64,000 bases of DNA from Pseudomonas migulae NBRC 103157 (GTDB lineage Bacteria > Pseudomonadota > Gammaproteobacteria > Pseudomonadales > Pseudomonadaceae), in the NCBI RefSeq assembly GCF_002091715.1, contig NZ_BDAG01000019.1, positions 1-64,000 on the forward strand. The letters are read 5' to 3'. The notes under the pieces are model-generated. The model was given only the letters and a program-made list of their open reading frames with translations, searched no databases and had not been told where the DNA came from. Of the stretch, positions 18,639-29,797 are shown one piece after another. The position numbers and the translations under genes are program-made. Positions within the stretch are counted from its first letter, which is position 1; each line of letters begins with the position of its first letter.

Positions 18639-19454
18639 TCAGTAGCCGTTGGAACCGTAATCGATCTGAAAGTCGAACCCGGTGACGCGCTCCACCCCAG
18701 TTTCAATCTGCCCATCCGGCAACAGCCGCAACCAGCGATACCCCGGAGCCTGCTCACCCACCTTGAAATCCTCACTGCCCGGCTCGAACTGAATGCAGGT
18801 CGAAGGCGAGGCAATCAGGCGCACACCATTACGCGCTTGATCGATTTCCTGATGCACATGCCCCCAAAGCACGGCGCGCACCTGCGGGAATCGATCCAGC
18901 ACGGCGAACAGTCCTTCGGGATTACGTAACCCGATCGGCTCCATCCATGCACACCCGATCGACACCGGATGATGGTGGAAGCACACCAGATGATGCCGCT
19001 CCGGTGCCTCACTCAGCGAGCGCACCAGCAGTTGCAGCTGCTCATCCTGCAAATACCCCGGCACCGACCCCGGTACCGCCGAGTCGAGCAAGGTGATGCG
19101 CCAGTTCCCGATGTCCACCATCGGCTCCAGCAGCGCGCTATGCACTGCGGCCTCGGCCATGATCCGCGGTTCATCGTGATTACCGGGGATCCAGCGTGCC
19201 GGCGCATCGAGCTGGCGGGTCAGGTCACGAAACTGCTGGTACGACTCCAGCGTCCCATCCTGGGACAGGTCGCCGCTGGCAATGATCAGATCGATCTGGG
19301 GGTGCTGAAGCCTGACCAGCTCGATAACCTTTTGCAGGCTGTCGCGCGTATTCATGCCCAGCAATGTACCGTCGGCCTCGGCAAACAGATGGCTGTCGGA
19401 CAGTTGCACCAGCAACGCCGAATCGGCGGTGGTCAATGTGGATACGCTCGGCAA
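18639..19454 (-). CDS. cpdA: 3',5'-cyclic-AMP phosphodiesterase CpdA
   Basis: 271 aa. It hydrolyses cAMP and so limits Vfr/CRP signalling. It is a calcineurin-type metallophosphoesterase with all metal motifs: QLSDSHLF (from residue 17), ASGDLSQDG, PGNHDEPR, CFHHHPVS and WGHVHQEID. I chose the TTG at 19454 because it has a GGGAG box six bases upstream and gives the expected length; the open frame extends 50 codons further upstream but that part looks unrelated. It lies downstream of the DUF1249 and nudF genes on the same strand. Confidence 0.92.
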   Translation of the reverse strand: MPSVSTLTTADSALLVQLSDSHLFAEADGTLLGMNTRDSLQKVIELVRLQHPQIDLIIASGDLSQDGTLESYQQFRDLTRQLDAPARWIPGNHDEPRIMAEAAVHSALLEPMVDIGNWRITLLDSAVPGSVPGYLQDEQLQLLVRSLSEAPERHHLVCFHHHPVSIGCAWMEPIGLRNPEGLFAVLDRFPQVRAVLWGHVHQEIDQARNGVRLIASPSTCIQFEPGSEDFKVGEQAPGYRWLRLLPDGQIETGVERVTGFDFQIDYGSNGY

Positions 19455-19552
19455 GGCGTTCTCCCAGGGCTGAACACGGGATAAGGGGAATGCCGCGATT
19501 ATGCTGGGGGACGAACGAAAGAGGAAATCCGAGAACCTGACGCAGTTCACAC

Positions 19553-20005
19553 TCAGCGCACAACGGCGTATTCGTGTCCACACGCCAGACAGTGGCTCAG
19601 CCATTCACCCAGGAACATATTCAACTGGGCCTTTTCGTCCGGCTGGTGCATCGAAGCGTTGGGGTAAGGATAGATGCCGCGAAAGCGTCGAGCATGTTCG
19701 GCGCTGACGACTTCGGCCATGCAGGCGTCGTGATAGACCTGAACTTCCAGTTGCGGCACCGGCAGCCACGGCAAACTGTGTTCCTGACGCACTTGCAGGG
19801 TGGTGGTGTACGGACAGACCTGCAGCACTTCGAGGGCCAGCACGCCGAGCATCTGGTTGCCGTGGGTCACGGCTATGCGCCGCGCCGCCGGTTCGTTGCG
19901 CATGTCCGGCAGCAGTCGCATCAGGCGCGCGTAGTTGGCCTCGCAAGAGGCTTGCAGCCCCGCGAGGTCCACCCTATAACGATCGCGCAACTTGTTTACG
20001 ACCAT
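19553..20005 (-). CDS. DUF1249 (YqiB-like) protein
   Basis: 150 aa, no membrane segment. It matches the DUF1249/YqiB family: VDLAGLQASCEANYARLMRL, then VCPYTTTLQV, then MEVRVYHD-like sequence (LEVQVYHDACMAEV) and PYPNASMHQPDEKAQLNMFLGEWL at the end. The function is unknown. It overlaps the nudF 3' end by 10 bases and precedes cpdA, the nudF-yqiB-cpdA-yqiA-parE order also found in E. coli. The ATG at 20005 is the only sensible start. Confidence 0.9.
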   Translation of the reverse strand: MVVNKLRDRYRVDLAGLQASCEANYARLMRLLPDMRNEPAARRIAVTHGNQMLGVLALEVLQVCPYTTTLQVRQEHSLPWLPVPQLEVQVYHDACMAEVVSAEHARRFRGIYPYPNASMHQPDEKAQLNMFLGEWLSHCLACGHEYAVVR

Positions 20006-20613
20006 AACCCCCTCACTTCAACGCGGTTCAATGCCAGCCATTGCAATGCAATGATGCTGGGCGCGTTGGCAATTCGTCCGTCGCGTACGGCTTGTAGCGC
20101 GTCTTCGAACGCCCAGACCGTAACGCGGATATCTTCTGCTTCTTCCTCCAGCCCATGCAGGCCGCCGACCCCGGCTGTCTCGCAACGCCCCAGGTACAAG
20201 TGCACGAATTCATTGCTGCCGCCCGGCGATGGAAAATATTTGGTGATCGGCCAAAGCGCCCCGAATACAAGCCCAGCTTCCTCCTGCGCCTCGCGGTGAG
20301 CAACTTCTTCCGGCACTTCATCCTTATCGATCAGACCGGCGACCAGTTCGACCAGCCACGGGTTATCGAACTTGCCCATAGCACCGACGCGAAACTGCTC
20401 GATCAGCACCACTTCATCGCGCTGCGGATCGTACGGCAGTACGCAGACCGCATCGTGACGAACAAACAGTTCACGATTGATTTCGCGGCTCATGCCCCCG
20501 GCGAACAACTCGTGGCGCAAGTGCACACGGTCGAGCTTGTAAAAGCCCTCGTAGCACTTTTCGCGCCGAACGATCTCAACGGCGGTCGGAATGGCGTTGG
20601 CAAAATCAGTCAT
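19996..20613 (-). CDS. nudF: ADP-ribose pyrophosphatase NudF
   Basis: 205 aa. It hydrolyses ADP-ribose to AMP and ribose-5-phosphate. The Nudix box is intact: GLIDKDEVPEEVAHREAQEE followed by AGL, with the G-x5-E-x7-REAQEEAG pattern. The ATG at 20613 (MTDFANAIPTAVEIVRR) has a GAGGA box; the frame extends 16 codons upstream without need. It is the first gene of the nudF-DUF1249-cpdA run and divergent from the lipoprotein gene at 20820. Confidence 0.94.
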   Translation of the reverse strand: MTDFANAIPTAVEIVRREKCYEGFYKLDRVHLRHELFAGGMSREINRELFVRHDAVCVLPYDPQRDEVVLIEQFRVGAMGKFDNPWLVELVAGLIDKDEVPEEVAHREAQEEAGLVFGALWPITKYFPSPGGSNEFVHLYLGRCETAGVGGLHGLEEEAEDIRVTVWAFEDALQAVRDGRIANAPSIIALQWLALNRVEVRGLWS

Positions 20614-20819
20614 GGCAATCCTCGTATCTGCTCCGAGGCTCCTGCCTCGACTTCGCGCCATCCTAACGCGCCCGCGCTGTTTGATGCAGCCCCTTTCCCG
20701 TCAGCGGGATAGACGGTGACGGCTAAACCAACTCTAATTAGCTTAGTGGCGAACTGACTGCTTCGTTGAGAGTCGAAGCGGGTAACTTTTCGCCTTTCCC
20801 TGTTTTATGAAGGACGCCC

Positions 20820-21566
20820 ATGTCGCTTTTTAAAATCGCCTCCGTGGCCGCAATCGCCCTGACCCTGGGCGCTTGCCAGAGTCTGTTTCAGCCCAACTAC
20901 CGGGCGCCGCTGGAAACCACCCGCGATGCCGCAGAAACGCTGAAGCCGGGCTGCACAACTCCCGACTGCCCGCTGGTGAACATCGATACCCTGCGTTTCC
21001 CCGCCGAACCCCAGCTGGACGGCATCGTCGAAAAACGCCTGCTGCAAATGACCCGCACCTCGCCCGACGCCCCGGCAGCACCAACGCTGGCGGCCTATCG
21101 CGATGAGTTTTTGCGCACCGCCGGCCCACGCTACAGCAGTTACCTGCAAGCGAAAGTACGTGAGCAGCATGACGGCTTGGTGATCGTGGAATTTTCCAGC
21201 TACCTGGACACCGGCGGCGCGCATGGCACGCCAGGCCGCAGTTTCATCAACTACTCGCGCCAGCAGCATAAAGTGCTGACCTTGTCCGACATGCTGGTGC
21301 CGGGGCAGGAAGAGGCGTTCTGGAAAGCGGCGCAGGTGGCGCACAACAGCTGGCTGATCAGCACCAAGCTCGATCAGGAACCGGAGTTCGTGAAGCAGTG
21401 GCCGTTCCAGAAAACCCAGAACGTGGCGCTGACCTACGGCGGGGTGATCCTCAAGTACGAAGTGAGCACCATCGCGCCTTACGCGCTGGGCCACGTCGAA
21501 CTGAAGATCCCTTACCCACGCCTCAATGGCATTCTCAAGCCCGAGCTGTTTCCCGGCCGTAACTGA
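20820..21566 (+). CDS. DUF3298 (RsiV-like) lipoprotein
   Basis: 248 aa with a signal peptide and lipobox LTLGAC (Cys19). The body has a DUF4163/DUF3298 arrangement, the fold of the RsiV ectodomain: SSYLQAKVREQHDGLVIVEFSSYLDTGGAHG, then FINYSRQQHKVLTLSDMLVPG, then LTYGGVILKYEVSTIAPYALGHVELKIPY. RsiV itself is an anti-sigma factor that binds lysozyme; this protein has no transmembrane or anti-sigma part, so such a role cannot be transferred. An AAGGA box precedes the ATG. Its 3' end overlaps the convergent cytX by 32 bases. Confidence 0.85.
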   Translation: MSLFKIASVAAIALTLGACQSLFQPNYRAPLETTRDAAETLKPGCTTPDCPLVNIDTLRFPAEPQLDGIVEKRLLQMTRTSPDAPAAPTLAAYRDEFLRTAGPRYSSYLQAKVREQHDGLVIVEFSSYLDTGGAHGTPGRSFINYSRQQHKVLTLSDMLVPGQEEAFWKAAQVAHNSWLISTKLDQEPEFVKQWPFQKTQNVALTYGGVILKYEVSTIAPYALGHVELKIPYPRLNGILKPELFPGRN

Positions 21567-22827
21567 AGGCCCGGCCCAGCACCAGCTGCAGCAGCCCTGC
21601 CAGAATCAACGACGGCAGGGTTGCGCCGATGTCCGGATACAGATTGGCCAGCAAGTGATAGGTGCTCACCCCGCCCAACCAGGCGAGCAACGCCGGCCAG
21701 CGCAACGCGGCTGACGCCACTTGAGCAGAACGCTTGCGCAAGATGAAGTGATCCACCAGCACCACGCCGAACAGCGGCGCAAACACCGAACCGATCAACA
21801 ACAGGAAGTTCTGGTACTGAGCCAGTGGCGCCAGCAAGGCGATCAGGGTGCAGACCACGCCGATGGCCAATGCCAGGTGCTCGACTTTCAAGCGCAACAG
21901 AATCCCGCTGGAAACGGCCGCCGAGTGAATGTCGGCAAACGCATTTTCCGATTCATCGAGCAGAATCAGCAACAGCGGAATCCCCAGACCCGCACCCGCC
22001 AATGCCAACAGCAAGGCATTCACTTCACCGCTTGGCGCGAACGCCAGGGTGTAGGCCACGCCCAGGCTCATCAGCCAGAAATTACCGATAAAGAAGCCAA
22101 TCGCCGTACCGCCGAAGACATTCTTCGCACGCTTGCCGAAACGCGAGTAGTCGGCAATCAGCGGCAGCCACGACAGCGGCATCGCGATAGCAATGTCGAA
22201 GCCGACCGCGAATGGCATCGAACCGTCACCGGCCTGCGCCCACAACGCGGCAAGGTCGGCCTTGGCGAACAGGTTCCAGGTCAGCCAGATGCACGCGGCC
22301 AGCAACAGCCAGATGCCCCACTTGCGCAGGATCTGCCGTACGAAGGTCAACGGACCGCTGACGGCCAGCAAGGTCGCCAAGGCGCCGAAGAAAAAAGTCC
22401 AGAGCAGCGGACTGGTGAACAGACTGCCTTCGCTGAACGCGCGGGCGCCGAGCAGGCTGGCAGCGTCGCGCATCACGATGATTTCGAACGAGCCCCAACC
22501 GATCAGTTGCAGCAGGTTCAGCACCGCCGGCAGGCTCGCGCCACGCTTGCCGAGGCTGAGTTTGAGCGCGGCCATGGATGACAGGCCGGTGTCGCTGCCG
22601 ATCACGCCGACAGCGGCCAGCAGCAGAACGCCAACCAGCGTGCCGAGGAAAATCGCCAGCAGCGAGCCGGACAGGCCCAGGCCTGGCGCGAGCAGAGCGC
22701 CGGTCTGCAAAACCATCAGGCCGATGCCGAGGGAAAACCACAGGGAAAACAGATCGCGGCCGCCGAAGACACGTTTTTCGGTCGGCACCGCGATGTCTGG
22801 AGAGTAGGTGCTGGGTTGAATGCTCAA
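21535..22827 (-). CDS. cytX: Hydroxymethylpyrimidine/cytosine permease CytX (NCS1 family)
   Basis: 430 aa, strongly hydrophobic with about 12 membrane segments. The N-terminal RDLFSLWFSLGIGLMVLQTGALLAPGLGL is characteristic of NCS1 nucleobase transporters of the CytX type, which import the thiamin precursor hydroxymethylpyrimidine. It is downstream of the riboswitch-controlled thiC on the same strand, with a REPIN between, which supports that substrate. The last 11 codons overlap the end of the convergent DUF3298 gene. Confidence 0.88.
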   Translation of the reverse strand: MSIQPSTYSPDIAVPTEKRVFGGRDLFSLWFSLGIGLMVLQTGALLAPGLGLSGSLLAIFLGTLVGVLLLAAVGVIGSDTGLSSMAALKLSLGKRGASLPAVLNLLQLIGWGSFEIIVMRDAASLLGARAFSEGSLFTSPLLWTFFFGALATLLAVSGPLTFVRQILRKWGIWLLLAACIWLTWNLFAKADLAALWAQAGDGSMPFAVGFDIAIAMPLSWLPLIADYSRFGKRAKNVFGGTAIGFFIGNFWLMSLGVAYTLAFAPSGEVNALLLALAGAGLGIPLLLILLDESENAFADIHSAAVSSGILLRLKVEHLALAIGVVCTLIALLAPLAQYQNFLLLIGSVFAPLFGVVLVDHFILRKRSAQVASAALRWPALLAWLGGVSTYHLLANLYPDIGATLPSLILAGLLQLVLGRAFSYGRETARA

Positions 22828-22882
22828 GGGTGTTATCTCAGAGGGATAAGTGTGTCATCGAGAAATTCGGCGCCGGGTCTGA

Positions 22883-22964
22883 CGCCTTCGCGAGCAAGCC
22901 CGCTCCCGCATTGGATTTGTGAACGACACAGATCCAATGCGGGAGCGGGCTTGCTCGCGAAGAC
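22883..22964. repeat. REPIN between thiC and cytX
   Basis: Near-perfect inverted arms (CTTCGCGAGCAAGCCCGCTCCCGCATTGGAT... and its complement) are separated by only about 16 bases and can form a very long hairpin. It lies inside the thiC-cytX transcription unit and could alter the relative transcript levels of the two genes. Confidence 0.9.
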
Positions 22965-22996
22965 GGCAGCACAGGCGCCGTCAATCACAGGTCAGA

Positions 22997-25155
<2,159 letters not shown>

Positions 25156-25164
25156 AACCCGGCC

Positions 25165-25194
25165 AGTCTAGACACAACTGGCAAAGAACGCCAA
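25165..25194 (-). promoter_or_regulatory. Candidate sigma-70 promoter of thiC
   Basis: A -35-like TTGGCG (25189-25194) and a -10-like TAGACT (25165-25170) are separated by 18 bases. The predicted transcript would begin near 25158, just before the riboswitch, which supports the assignment. Confidence 0.5.
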
Positions 25195-25351
25195 CACCGC
25201 AGTAAACACCATGATGAATGGCGTAATCAGACGATTGTTGCCGCACGTATGCGCAACTACACTCGCAACGGCCATGTCGCGCATTGACGCTACGCGGGCT
25301 GCGCCGTACCTTTGGCGCTCAAATTATCAGTGTAATTTTAGGGATCGCCTC

Positions 25352-26785
25352 ATGCTGCGCAAACTCTCACTGGCCGTTGCCGTGTCTTGTGCGTCCAATG
25401 GAATGGCCTGGGCAGCAGAAGCGCCCTTATCGACCAAGACCGATCTGGTCAGCGTTTATCAGGAAGCGGTGGACAACAACGCCGACCTGGCCGCTGCCCG
25501 CGCCCAATACGGCGCCCAGAAAGAAGTCGTGCCCCAGGCCCGCGCCGGCCTGCTGCCGAATATCTCGGGTGGCGCCCAGGTGGCCAATGTACGCACCGAC
25601 ATCGATCAACCAGCGGCCATTGCCAACCGCAGCGCCAACTCTTACCAGGCAACGCTGGCCCAGCCGCTGTTTCGCGCTGATCGCTGGTTCCAGTATCAGG
25701 CCGCCAAGGACGTCAACGAGCAGGCCGCGCTGCAACTCTCCGCGACCGAGCAAAACCTGATTCTGCAAACCGCTGAAAACTACTTCAACGTGCTGCGCAG
25801 CCAGGACAACCTGGCCTCGACCAAGGCAGAGGAAGCGGCGTTCAAACGCCAGCTCGATCAATCCAATGAACGCTTCGACGTCGGCCTGTCGGACAAGACC
25901 GACGTGCTGCAATCGCAGGCCAGTTACGACACGGCACGGGCCAACCGGATCGTTGCCCAGCGCCAGGTGGATGATGCGTTTGAAGCGTTGATCACCCTGA
26001 CCAACCGTCAGTACAACTCGATTCAGGGCATCGTCCACACCTTGCCGATCCTGCCGCCGGCGCCGAACGATGCCAAGGCCTGGGTCGACACCGCCGCCAA
26101 ACAGAACCTGAATCTGCTGGCCAGCAACTACGCGGTCAGCGCCGCTGAAGAAACCCTCAAGCAGCGCAAGGCTGGCCACGCGCCAACGGTGGATGCGGTC
26201 GCCAAATATGAGAAAGGCGACAACGACGCCTTTGGTTTCAGCAACCCGAATGCCTTCGGCCAGTCTTATGGCGGCCCTGTCGAGCAGCGCACCCTGGCCT
26301 TGCAGCTGAACATCCCGATCTACAGCGGCGGCCTGACCAGCTCCCAGGTTCGCGAGTCGTACTCACGCCTGGACCAGACTGAACAACAGCGTGAAGGCCT
26401 GCGCCGGCAAGTGGTGGAAAACACCCGCAACCTGCACCGCGCGGTGAACACCGATGTGGAACAGGTGCAGGCGCGCAAGCAGTCGATCATCTCCAACCAG
26501 AGCGCGGTGGAAGCGACCGAAATCGGTTATCAGGTGGGCACGCGCAACATCGTCGATGTACTCGATGCCCAGCGTCAGCTGTACACCTCGGTGCGCAATT
26601 ACAACAACACCCGCTACGACTACATCCTCGACAACCTGCGCCTGAAGCAGGCCGCCGGCACGTTGAACCCGGGGGATTTGCAGGATCTGAAGCGCTATCT
26701 CAAGGCTGACTACAACCCGGACAAGGACTTCTTGCCGCCGGACCTGGCCAAGGCTGCGGCGGAGCAACTAAAAGCCCGCCCTTGA
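25352..26785 (+). CDS. tolC: TolC-family outer-membrane channel (OpmH-like)
   Basis: 477 aa with a signal peptide (cleavage after about residue 22, GMAWA). It is an outer-membrane factor of tripartite efflux and type I secretion systems: the paired repeats with long coiled-coil helices are visible (LVSVYQEAVDNNADLAAARAQYG; GTRNIVDVLDAQRQLYTSVRNYNNTRYDYILDNLRLKQAAGTL in the second half). The ATG at 25352 has AGGGA eight bases upstream; an in-frame ATG at 25211 is less likely. It corresponds in position to PA4974 (OpmH), from memory. No pump genes are adjacent. Confidence 0.93.
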   Translation: MLRKLSLAVAVSCASNGMAWAAEAPLSTKTDLVSVYQEAVDNNADLAAARAQYGAQKEVVPQARAGLLPNISGGAQVANVRTDIDQPAAIANRSANSYQATLAQPLFRADRWFQYQAAKDVNEQAALQLSATEQNLILQTAENYFNVLRSQDNLASTKAEEAAFKRQLDQSNERFDVGLSDKTDVLQSQASYDTARANRIVAQRQVDDAFEALITLTNRQYNSIQGIVHTLPILPPAPNDAKAWVDTAAKQNLNLLASNYAVSAAEETLKQRKAGHAPTVDAVAKYEKGDNDAFGFSNPNAFGQSYGGPVEQRTLALQLNIPIYSGGLTSSQVRESYSRLDQTEQQREGLRRQVVENTRNLHRAVNTDVEQVQARKQSIISNQSAVEATEIGYQVGTRNIVDVLDAQRQLYTSVRNYNNTRYDYILDNLRLKQAAGTLNPGDLQDLKRYLKADYNPDKDFLPPDLAKAAAEQLKARP

Positions 26786-26793
26786 CGCAAAAC

Positions 26794-26864
26794 TTGTAGG
26801 AGCACGGTTTGCCGGCGATGCCGATTTCAAAGACGCTTTCGCCGGCAAGCCGGGCGCCTACAGG
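26794..26864. repeat. REPIN, GCCGGCGA family, copy 1
   Basis: Arms TTGTAGGAGCACGGTTTGCCGGCGA and TCGCCGGCAAGCCGGGCGCCTACA form an inverted pair. The core (TTGCCGGCGA) differs from the TTGCTCGCGA family seen elsewhere in the window. Confidence 0.85.
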
Positions 26865-26904
26865 GATTGGATATCGGCACACTAAACCGCTCGACGCGAT
26901 TCAT

Positions 26905-26972
26905 TGTAGGAGCCGGCTTGCCGGCGATGGCGATTCCGAAGACGCTATCGCCGGCAAGCCGGGCGCCTACAG
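26905..26972. repeat. REPIN, GCCGGCGA family, copy 2
   Basis: A second inverted pair (TTGTAGGAGCCGGCTTGCCGGCGATGG and complement) in the same orientation, 40 bases after copy 1. The two form a tandem cluster between convergent tolC and waaA. Confidence 0.85.
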
Positions 26973-26973
26973 A

Positions 26974-28251
26974 TTAGCGGTTGAGCAACCGCCCCAACCC
27001 ATCCAGCAAACGCTGCAACGCGCCCTGATTGGTGCGCATCACTTTCAACCCCGCCTCCGCCATTCGCTGCGCATCGCGCGGCAATTCGAACAATCGCTGC
27101 ACCGCCAGCGCCAGCCCCTCGGCATCTTCCACTTCCTGCAACGCCCCGGCGCTGCGCAACTGCGCGGCGATCTCGAGGAAGTTGAACAAGTGCGGCCCAC
27201 TGAGTACCGGTTTCGCCAGAGCGGCGGGCTCCAGCAAATTATGGCCACCGTTCGGCACCAGACTACCGCCGACAAACGCGCTATCAGCCAGGGCGTACAG
27301 AAACAGCAACTCGCCCATGGTGTCGCCGAGCAACACTGAAGTCCCTGCGGTCACCGGCTCACCCGTGGAACGTCGCACTGTGGCGAAGCCCTCTTGCTTG
27401 CACAACTCGAACACCGAATTGAATCGCTCCGGATGACGCGGCACCAGAATCAGCAACGCATCGGGATGACCGGCAAGCAACTGACGATGCGCCGCCAGCA
27501 CCACTTCATCTTCACCGTCGTGAGTACTGGCGGCGATCCACACCGGACGCTCCTGAGCCTGCCATTGCCCGCGCAGCTCGGTGGCACGCTGGAGCAGTTG
27601 CGGGTCGATGGTCAGGTCGAACTTGATCGAACCGGTCACTTCAACGGTTTCTGCACGGGCACCCAAATCACGGAAGCGCTGGGCCTCGGCTTCGGTCTGC
27701 ACCGCGAACAGACTCATCTCGGCGAGCATCGGTTGGGTCAGCTTGCCGAAGCGGCCATAGCCTTTGGCCGAACGCTCGGACAGCCGCGCATTGGCCAGCG
27801 CCACGGGAATCCCACGTTTGGCGCATTGATGAATATGGTTGGGCCAGAGTTCGGTTTCCATGATCACCGCCAGTGTTGGCTTGACCCGATCCAGAAATCG
27901 AGCCGCTGCGCACGGCAAGTCGTAAGGCAAATAACAGTGCTGGATGCGCGGCTCGCTGGCGAACAACGCCTGGATGCGTTCAGACCCAGTCGGCGTCATG
28001 CAGGTCACGGTGATCGGCAGCGCCGGATAGCGTTGCAGCAACGCGCGAATCATCGGCGCCGCCGCGATGCTTTCGCCCACGGACACCGCGTGCACCCAGA
28101 TGCCGCCCGGCTTCATCGCCGGCAGCCCGAGGGAGAAACGCTCGCCGATGCGTTTGGCATACGCCGGCGCCTTGCGCGAGCGCAGCCACAGCCGAATCGC
28201 TACCAGTGGCAGCCCCAGGTAAAACAGCGCGGTGTAGAGAGTTCTATTCAT
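26974..28251 (-). CDS. waaA: 3-deoxy-D-manno-octulosonic acid (Kdo) transferase WaaA
   Basis: 425 aa. It adds Kdo residues to lipid IVA at the inner membrane. The N-terminal hydrophobic anchor (LYTALFYLGLPLVAIRLWL) is followed by the GT30 domain with IWVHAVSVGESIAAAP, which holds the catalytic Glu. The C-terminal donor domain contains FVGGSLVPNGGHNLLEPAALAKPVLSGPH. The ATG at 28251 gives the canonical MNRTLYTALFYL start; the frame is open upstream over the neighbouring LysR gene. The stop lies 2 bases inside a REPIN boundary. Confidence 0.95.
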   Translation of the reverse strand: MNRTLYTALFYLGLPLVAIRLWLRSRKAPAYAKRIGERFSLGLPAMKPGGIWVHAVSVGESIAAAPMIRALLQRYPALPITVTCMTPTGSERIQALFASEPRIQHCYLPYDLPCAAARFLDRVKPTLAVIMETELWPNHIHQCAKRGIPVALANARLSERSAKGYGRFGKLTQPMLAEMSLFAVQTEAEAQRFRDLGARAETVEVTGSIKFDLTIDPQLLQRATELRGQWQAQERPVWIAASTHDGEDEVVLAAHRQLLAGHPDALLILVPRHPERFNSVFELCKQEGFATVRRSTGEPVTAGTSVLLGDTMGELLFLYALADSAFVGGSLVPNGGHNLLEPAALAKPVLSGPHLFNFLEIAAQLRSAGALQEVEDAEGLALAVQRLFELPRDAQRMAEAGLKVMRTNQGALQRLLDGLGRLLNR

Positions 28252-28262
28252 GGCGGCGGAGT

Positions 28263-29165
28263 TTATCGGCTTTTCTCGCCGATCGCCTGCAAGTGCACGG
28301 CAAAACGTTCCGCCAGCCAACGGGCTGCCGGGCCAAGGGGCTCGTCGCGGCGCCAGACCAGTTCCACTACCAGCGCCGGCGGTGTCCATTCGCTGACCAG
28401 TTCGATCATCTGCCCCTGATACGCCGGATACTGCACCACGTGCCGTGGCAGCCAGGCCCAGCCGAGACCGCGAATCAGCCATTCGGCCATCACATAGAAA
28501 CTGTCGGCACGCCAGACCTGTGGGCTGGCCGGCTCGCTGCCGGGATAAACACTGGACTGAGTCGACATCAGCAGTTGCCGATGCTGCGCCAGTTGCTGGC
28601 AATCGACGTGAGCCTGCGTCGCCAATGGATGCCCGACACCGCACACCGTGACCATTTCGACGCTGCCCAGAACGCGCCGTTCGAGCGCCTCGGGAATCTG
28701 ATCGTGATAGAACAACAAACCGAGATCGGCCCGGCGCTCCACCAGCTTGCGCGCCACATCGCCCTGGGCTGCGCTGGTCAATTGCACTTCGAGGCTGGGG
28801 AATTGCTTGGCAAGTGCTTCGAAGCTTTCGATGATCGGTTGATAGGGCATCGCCTCATCCTGAGCCACGCGCAGACGGGCCTCCTGGCCGCGCATCATGG
28901 CCAGCGCCCGACCATTGAGCCGTTCGCATTGACGCAGCACTTCTCGCGCCTCATCCAGCAAGGCATTGCCGGCCTCAGTGAGTTTTGGCTGACGGCCGCT
29001 GCTGCGGTCGAACAGGCTCACGCCCAAGTCCTCTTCCAACAGCGCAATCGAACTGCTGACCGCCGATTGCGCCTTGCGCTGGTCCCGCGCCACGGCAGAA
29101 AACGATCGCTGCTCGGCGACGCTGACGAACAAACGCAGCTGCTCCAGATTCCATTGAACGTTCAT
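28263..29165 (-). CDS. LysR-family transcriptional regulator
   Basis: 300 aa from the ATG at 29165. The N-terminal winged helix-turn-helix reads LEQLRLFVSVAEQRSFSAVARD...AQSAVSSSIALLEEDLGVSLFDR, followed by a periplasmic-binding-like effector domain. Two further ATG codons lie up to six codons upstream. It is divergent from the emrE-type gene across about 100 bases, so a LysR operator may lie in 29166-29267 and the pump is a plausible target. The ligand cannot be inferred. It ends 11 bases before waaA and may be co-transcribed with it. Confidence 0.92.
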   Translation of the reverse strand: MNVQWNLEQLRLFVSVAEQRSFSAVARDQRKAQSAVSSSIALLEEDLGVSLFDRSSGRQPKLTEAGNALLDEAREVLRQCERLNGRALAMMRGQEARLRVAQDEAMPYQPIIESFEALAKQFPSLEVQLTSAAQGDVARKLVERRADLGLLFYHDQIPEALERRVLGSVEMVTVCGVGHPLATQAHVDCQQLAQHRQLLMSTQSSVYPGSEPASPQVWRADSFYVMAEWLIRGLGWAWLPRHVVQYPAYQGQMIELVSEWTPPALVVELVWRRDEPLGPAARWLAERFAVHLQAIGEKSR

Positions 29166-29267
29166 GACCATCCCATCTCCCAAACAGATAGGTAATGACT
29201 TTACCGCATCTGGGGAATCACTAGAATGCCGACCTCAGAAAGCAACACTTCACACGAGGATGCACCC

Positions 29268-29600
29268 ATGACCGCTTACTACTACCTGGCCATCGCCATC
29301 TGCGCCGAAGTGATCGCGACTGTTTCGATGAAAGCGGTTAAAGGCATCAGTACGCCGCTGCCACTCATTCTGGTGATCGTAGGTTACGGCATCGCCTTCT
29401 GGATGCTGACGCTGGTGGTGCGCAGCGTTCCGGTGGGTGTGGCTTACGCGGTGTGGGCCGGCATGGGGATCGTGATGGTCAGCGTTGCGGCGCTGTTTAT
29501 CTACGGGCAGAAGCTGGATGTGCCGGCGATGCTGGGGATGGCGTTGATTGTGCTGGGCGTCGTGGTGATCCAGCTCTTCTCCAAAACCGCGGGGCACTGA
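29268..29600 (+). CDS. emrE: SMR-family multidrug efflux protein (EmrE-like)
   Basis: 110 aa, four membrane segments. It aligns along its length with E. coli EmrE: the essential proton/substrate Glu14 (AICAEVIAT), Tyr60 and Trp63 (GVAYAVWAGMGIV) and the LxxPAxxGMxLIxxGVxxI fourth helix are all present. Such proteins export quaternary ammonium compounds and other cationic drugs as an antiparallel dimer. The ATG at 29268 has GAGGATG 8 bases upstream. In PAO1 the positional counterpart is PA4990 (EmrE), from memory. Confidence 0.94.
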   Translation: MTAYYYLAIAICAEVIATVSMKAVKGISTPLPLILVIVGYGIAFWMLTLVVRSVPVGVAYAVWAGMGIVMVSVAALFIYGQKLDVPAMLGMALIVLGVVVIQLFSKTAGH

Positions 29601-29618
29601 AGCCGAAACACGATTCAT

Positions 29619-29710
29619 TGTGGGAGCGGGCTTGCTCGCGAAGAGGCCGTGTCAGTCGACATCTTTGTGGCCTGACACACCGCTTTCGCGAGCAAGCCCG
29701 CTCCCACAGG
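29619..29710. repeat. REPIN (GTGGGAGCGGGCTTGCTCGCGA family)
   Basis: Perfect inverted arms TGTGGGAGCGGGCTTGCTCGCGAA and complement lie at 29619-29643 and 29684-29708. The spacer has a second inverted repeat (GGCCGTGTCAG / CTGACAC), extending the hairpin. Confidence 0.92.
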
Positions 29711-29797
29711 TTTTGCGTACACCCTGATTGATCCAACAAATCCCCTCTTCTTCGAGTCTGTATACTGCGCCCTCGTCTTGAACACTGAGGTCGCTGC

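Noticed and set aside
26794..26972. Possible CRISPR array (repeats at regular spacing)
   Set aside because: The units are inverted pairs of REP sequence, only two copies, with no constant-length unique spacers and no cas genes.
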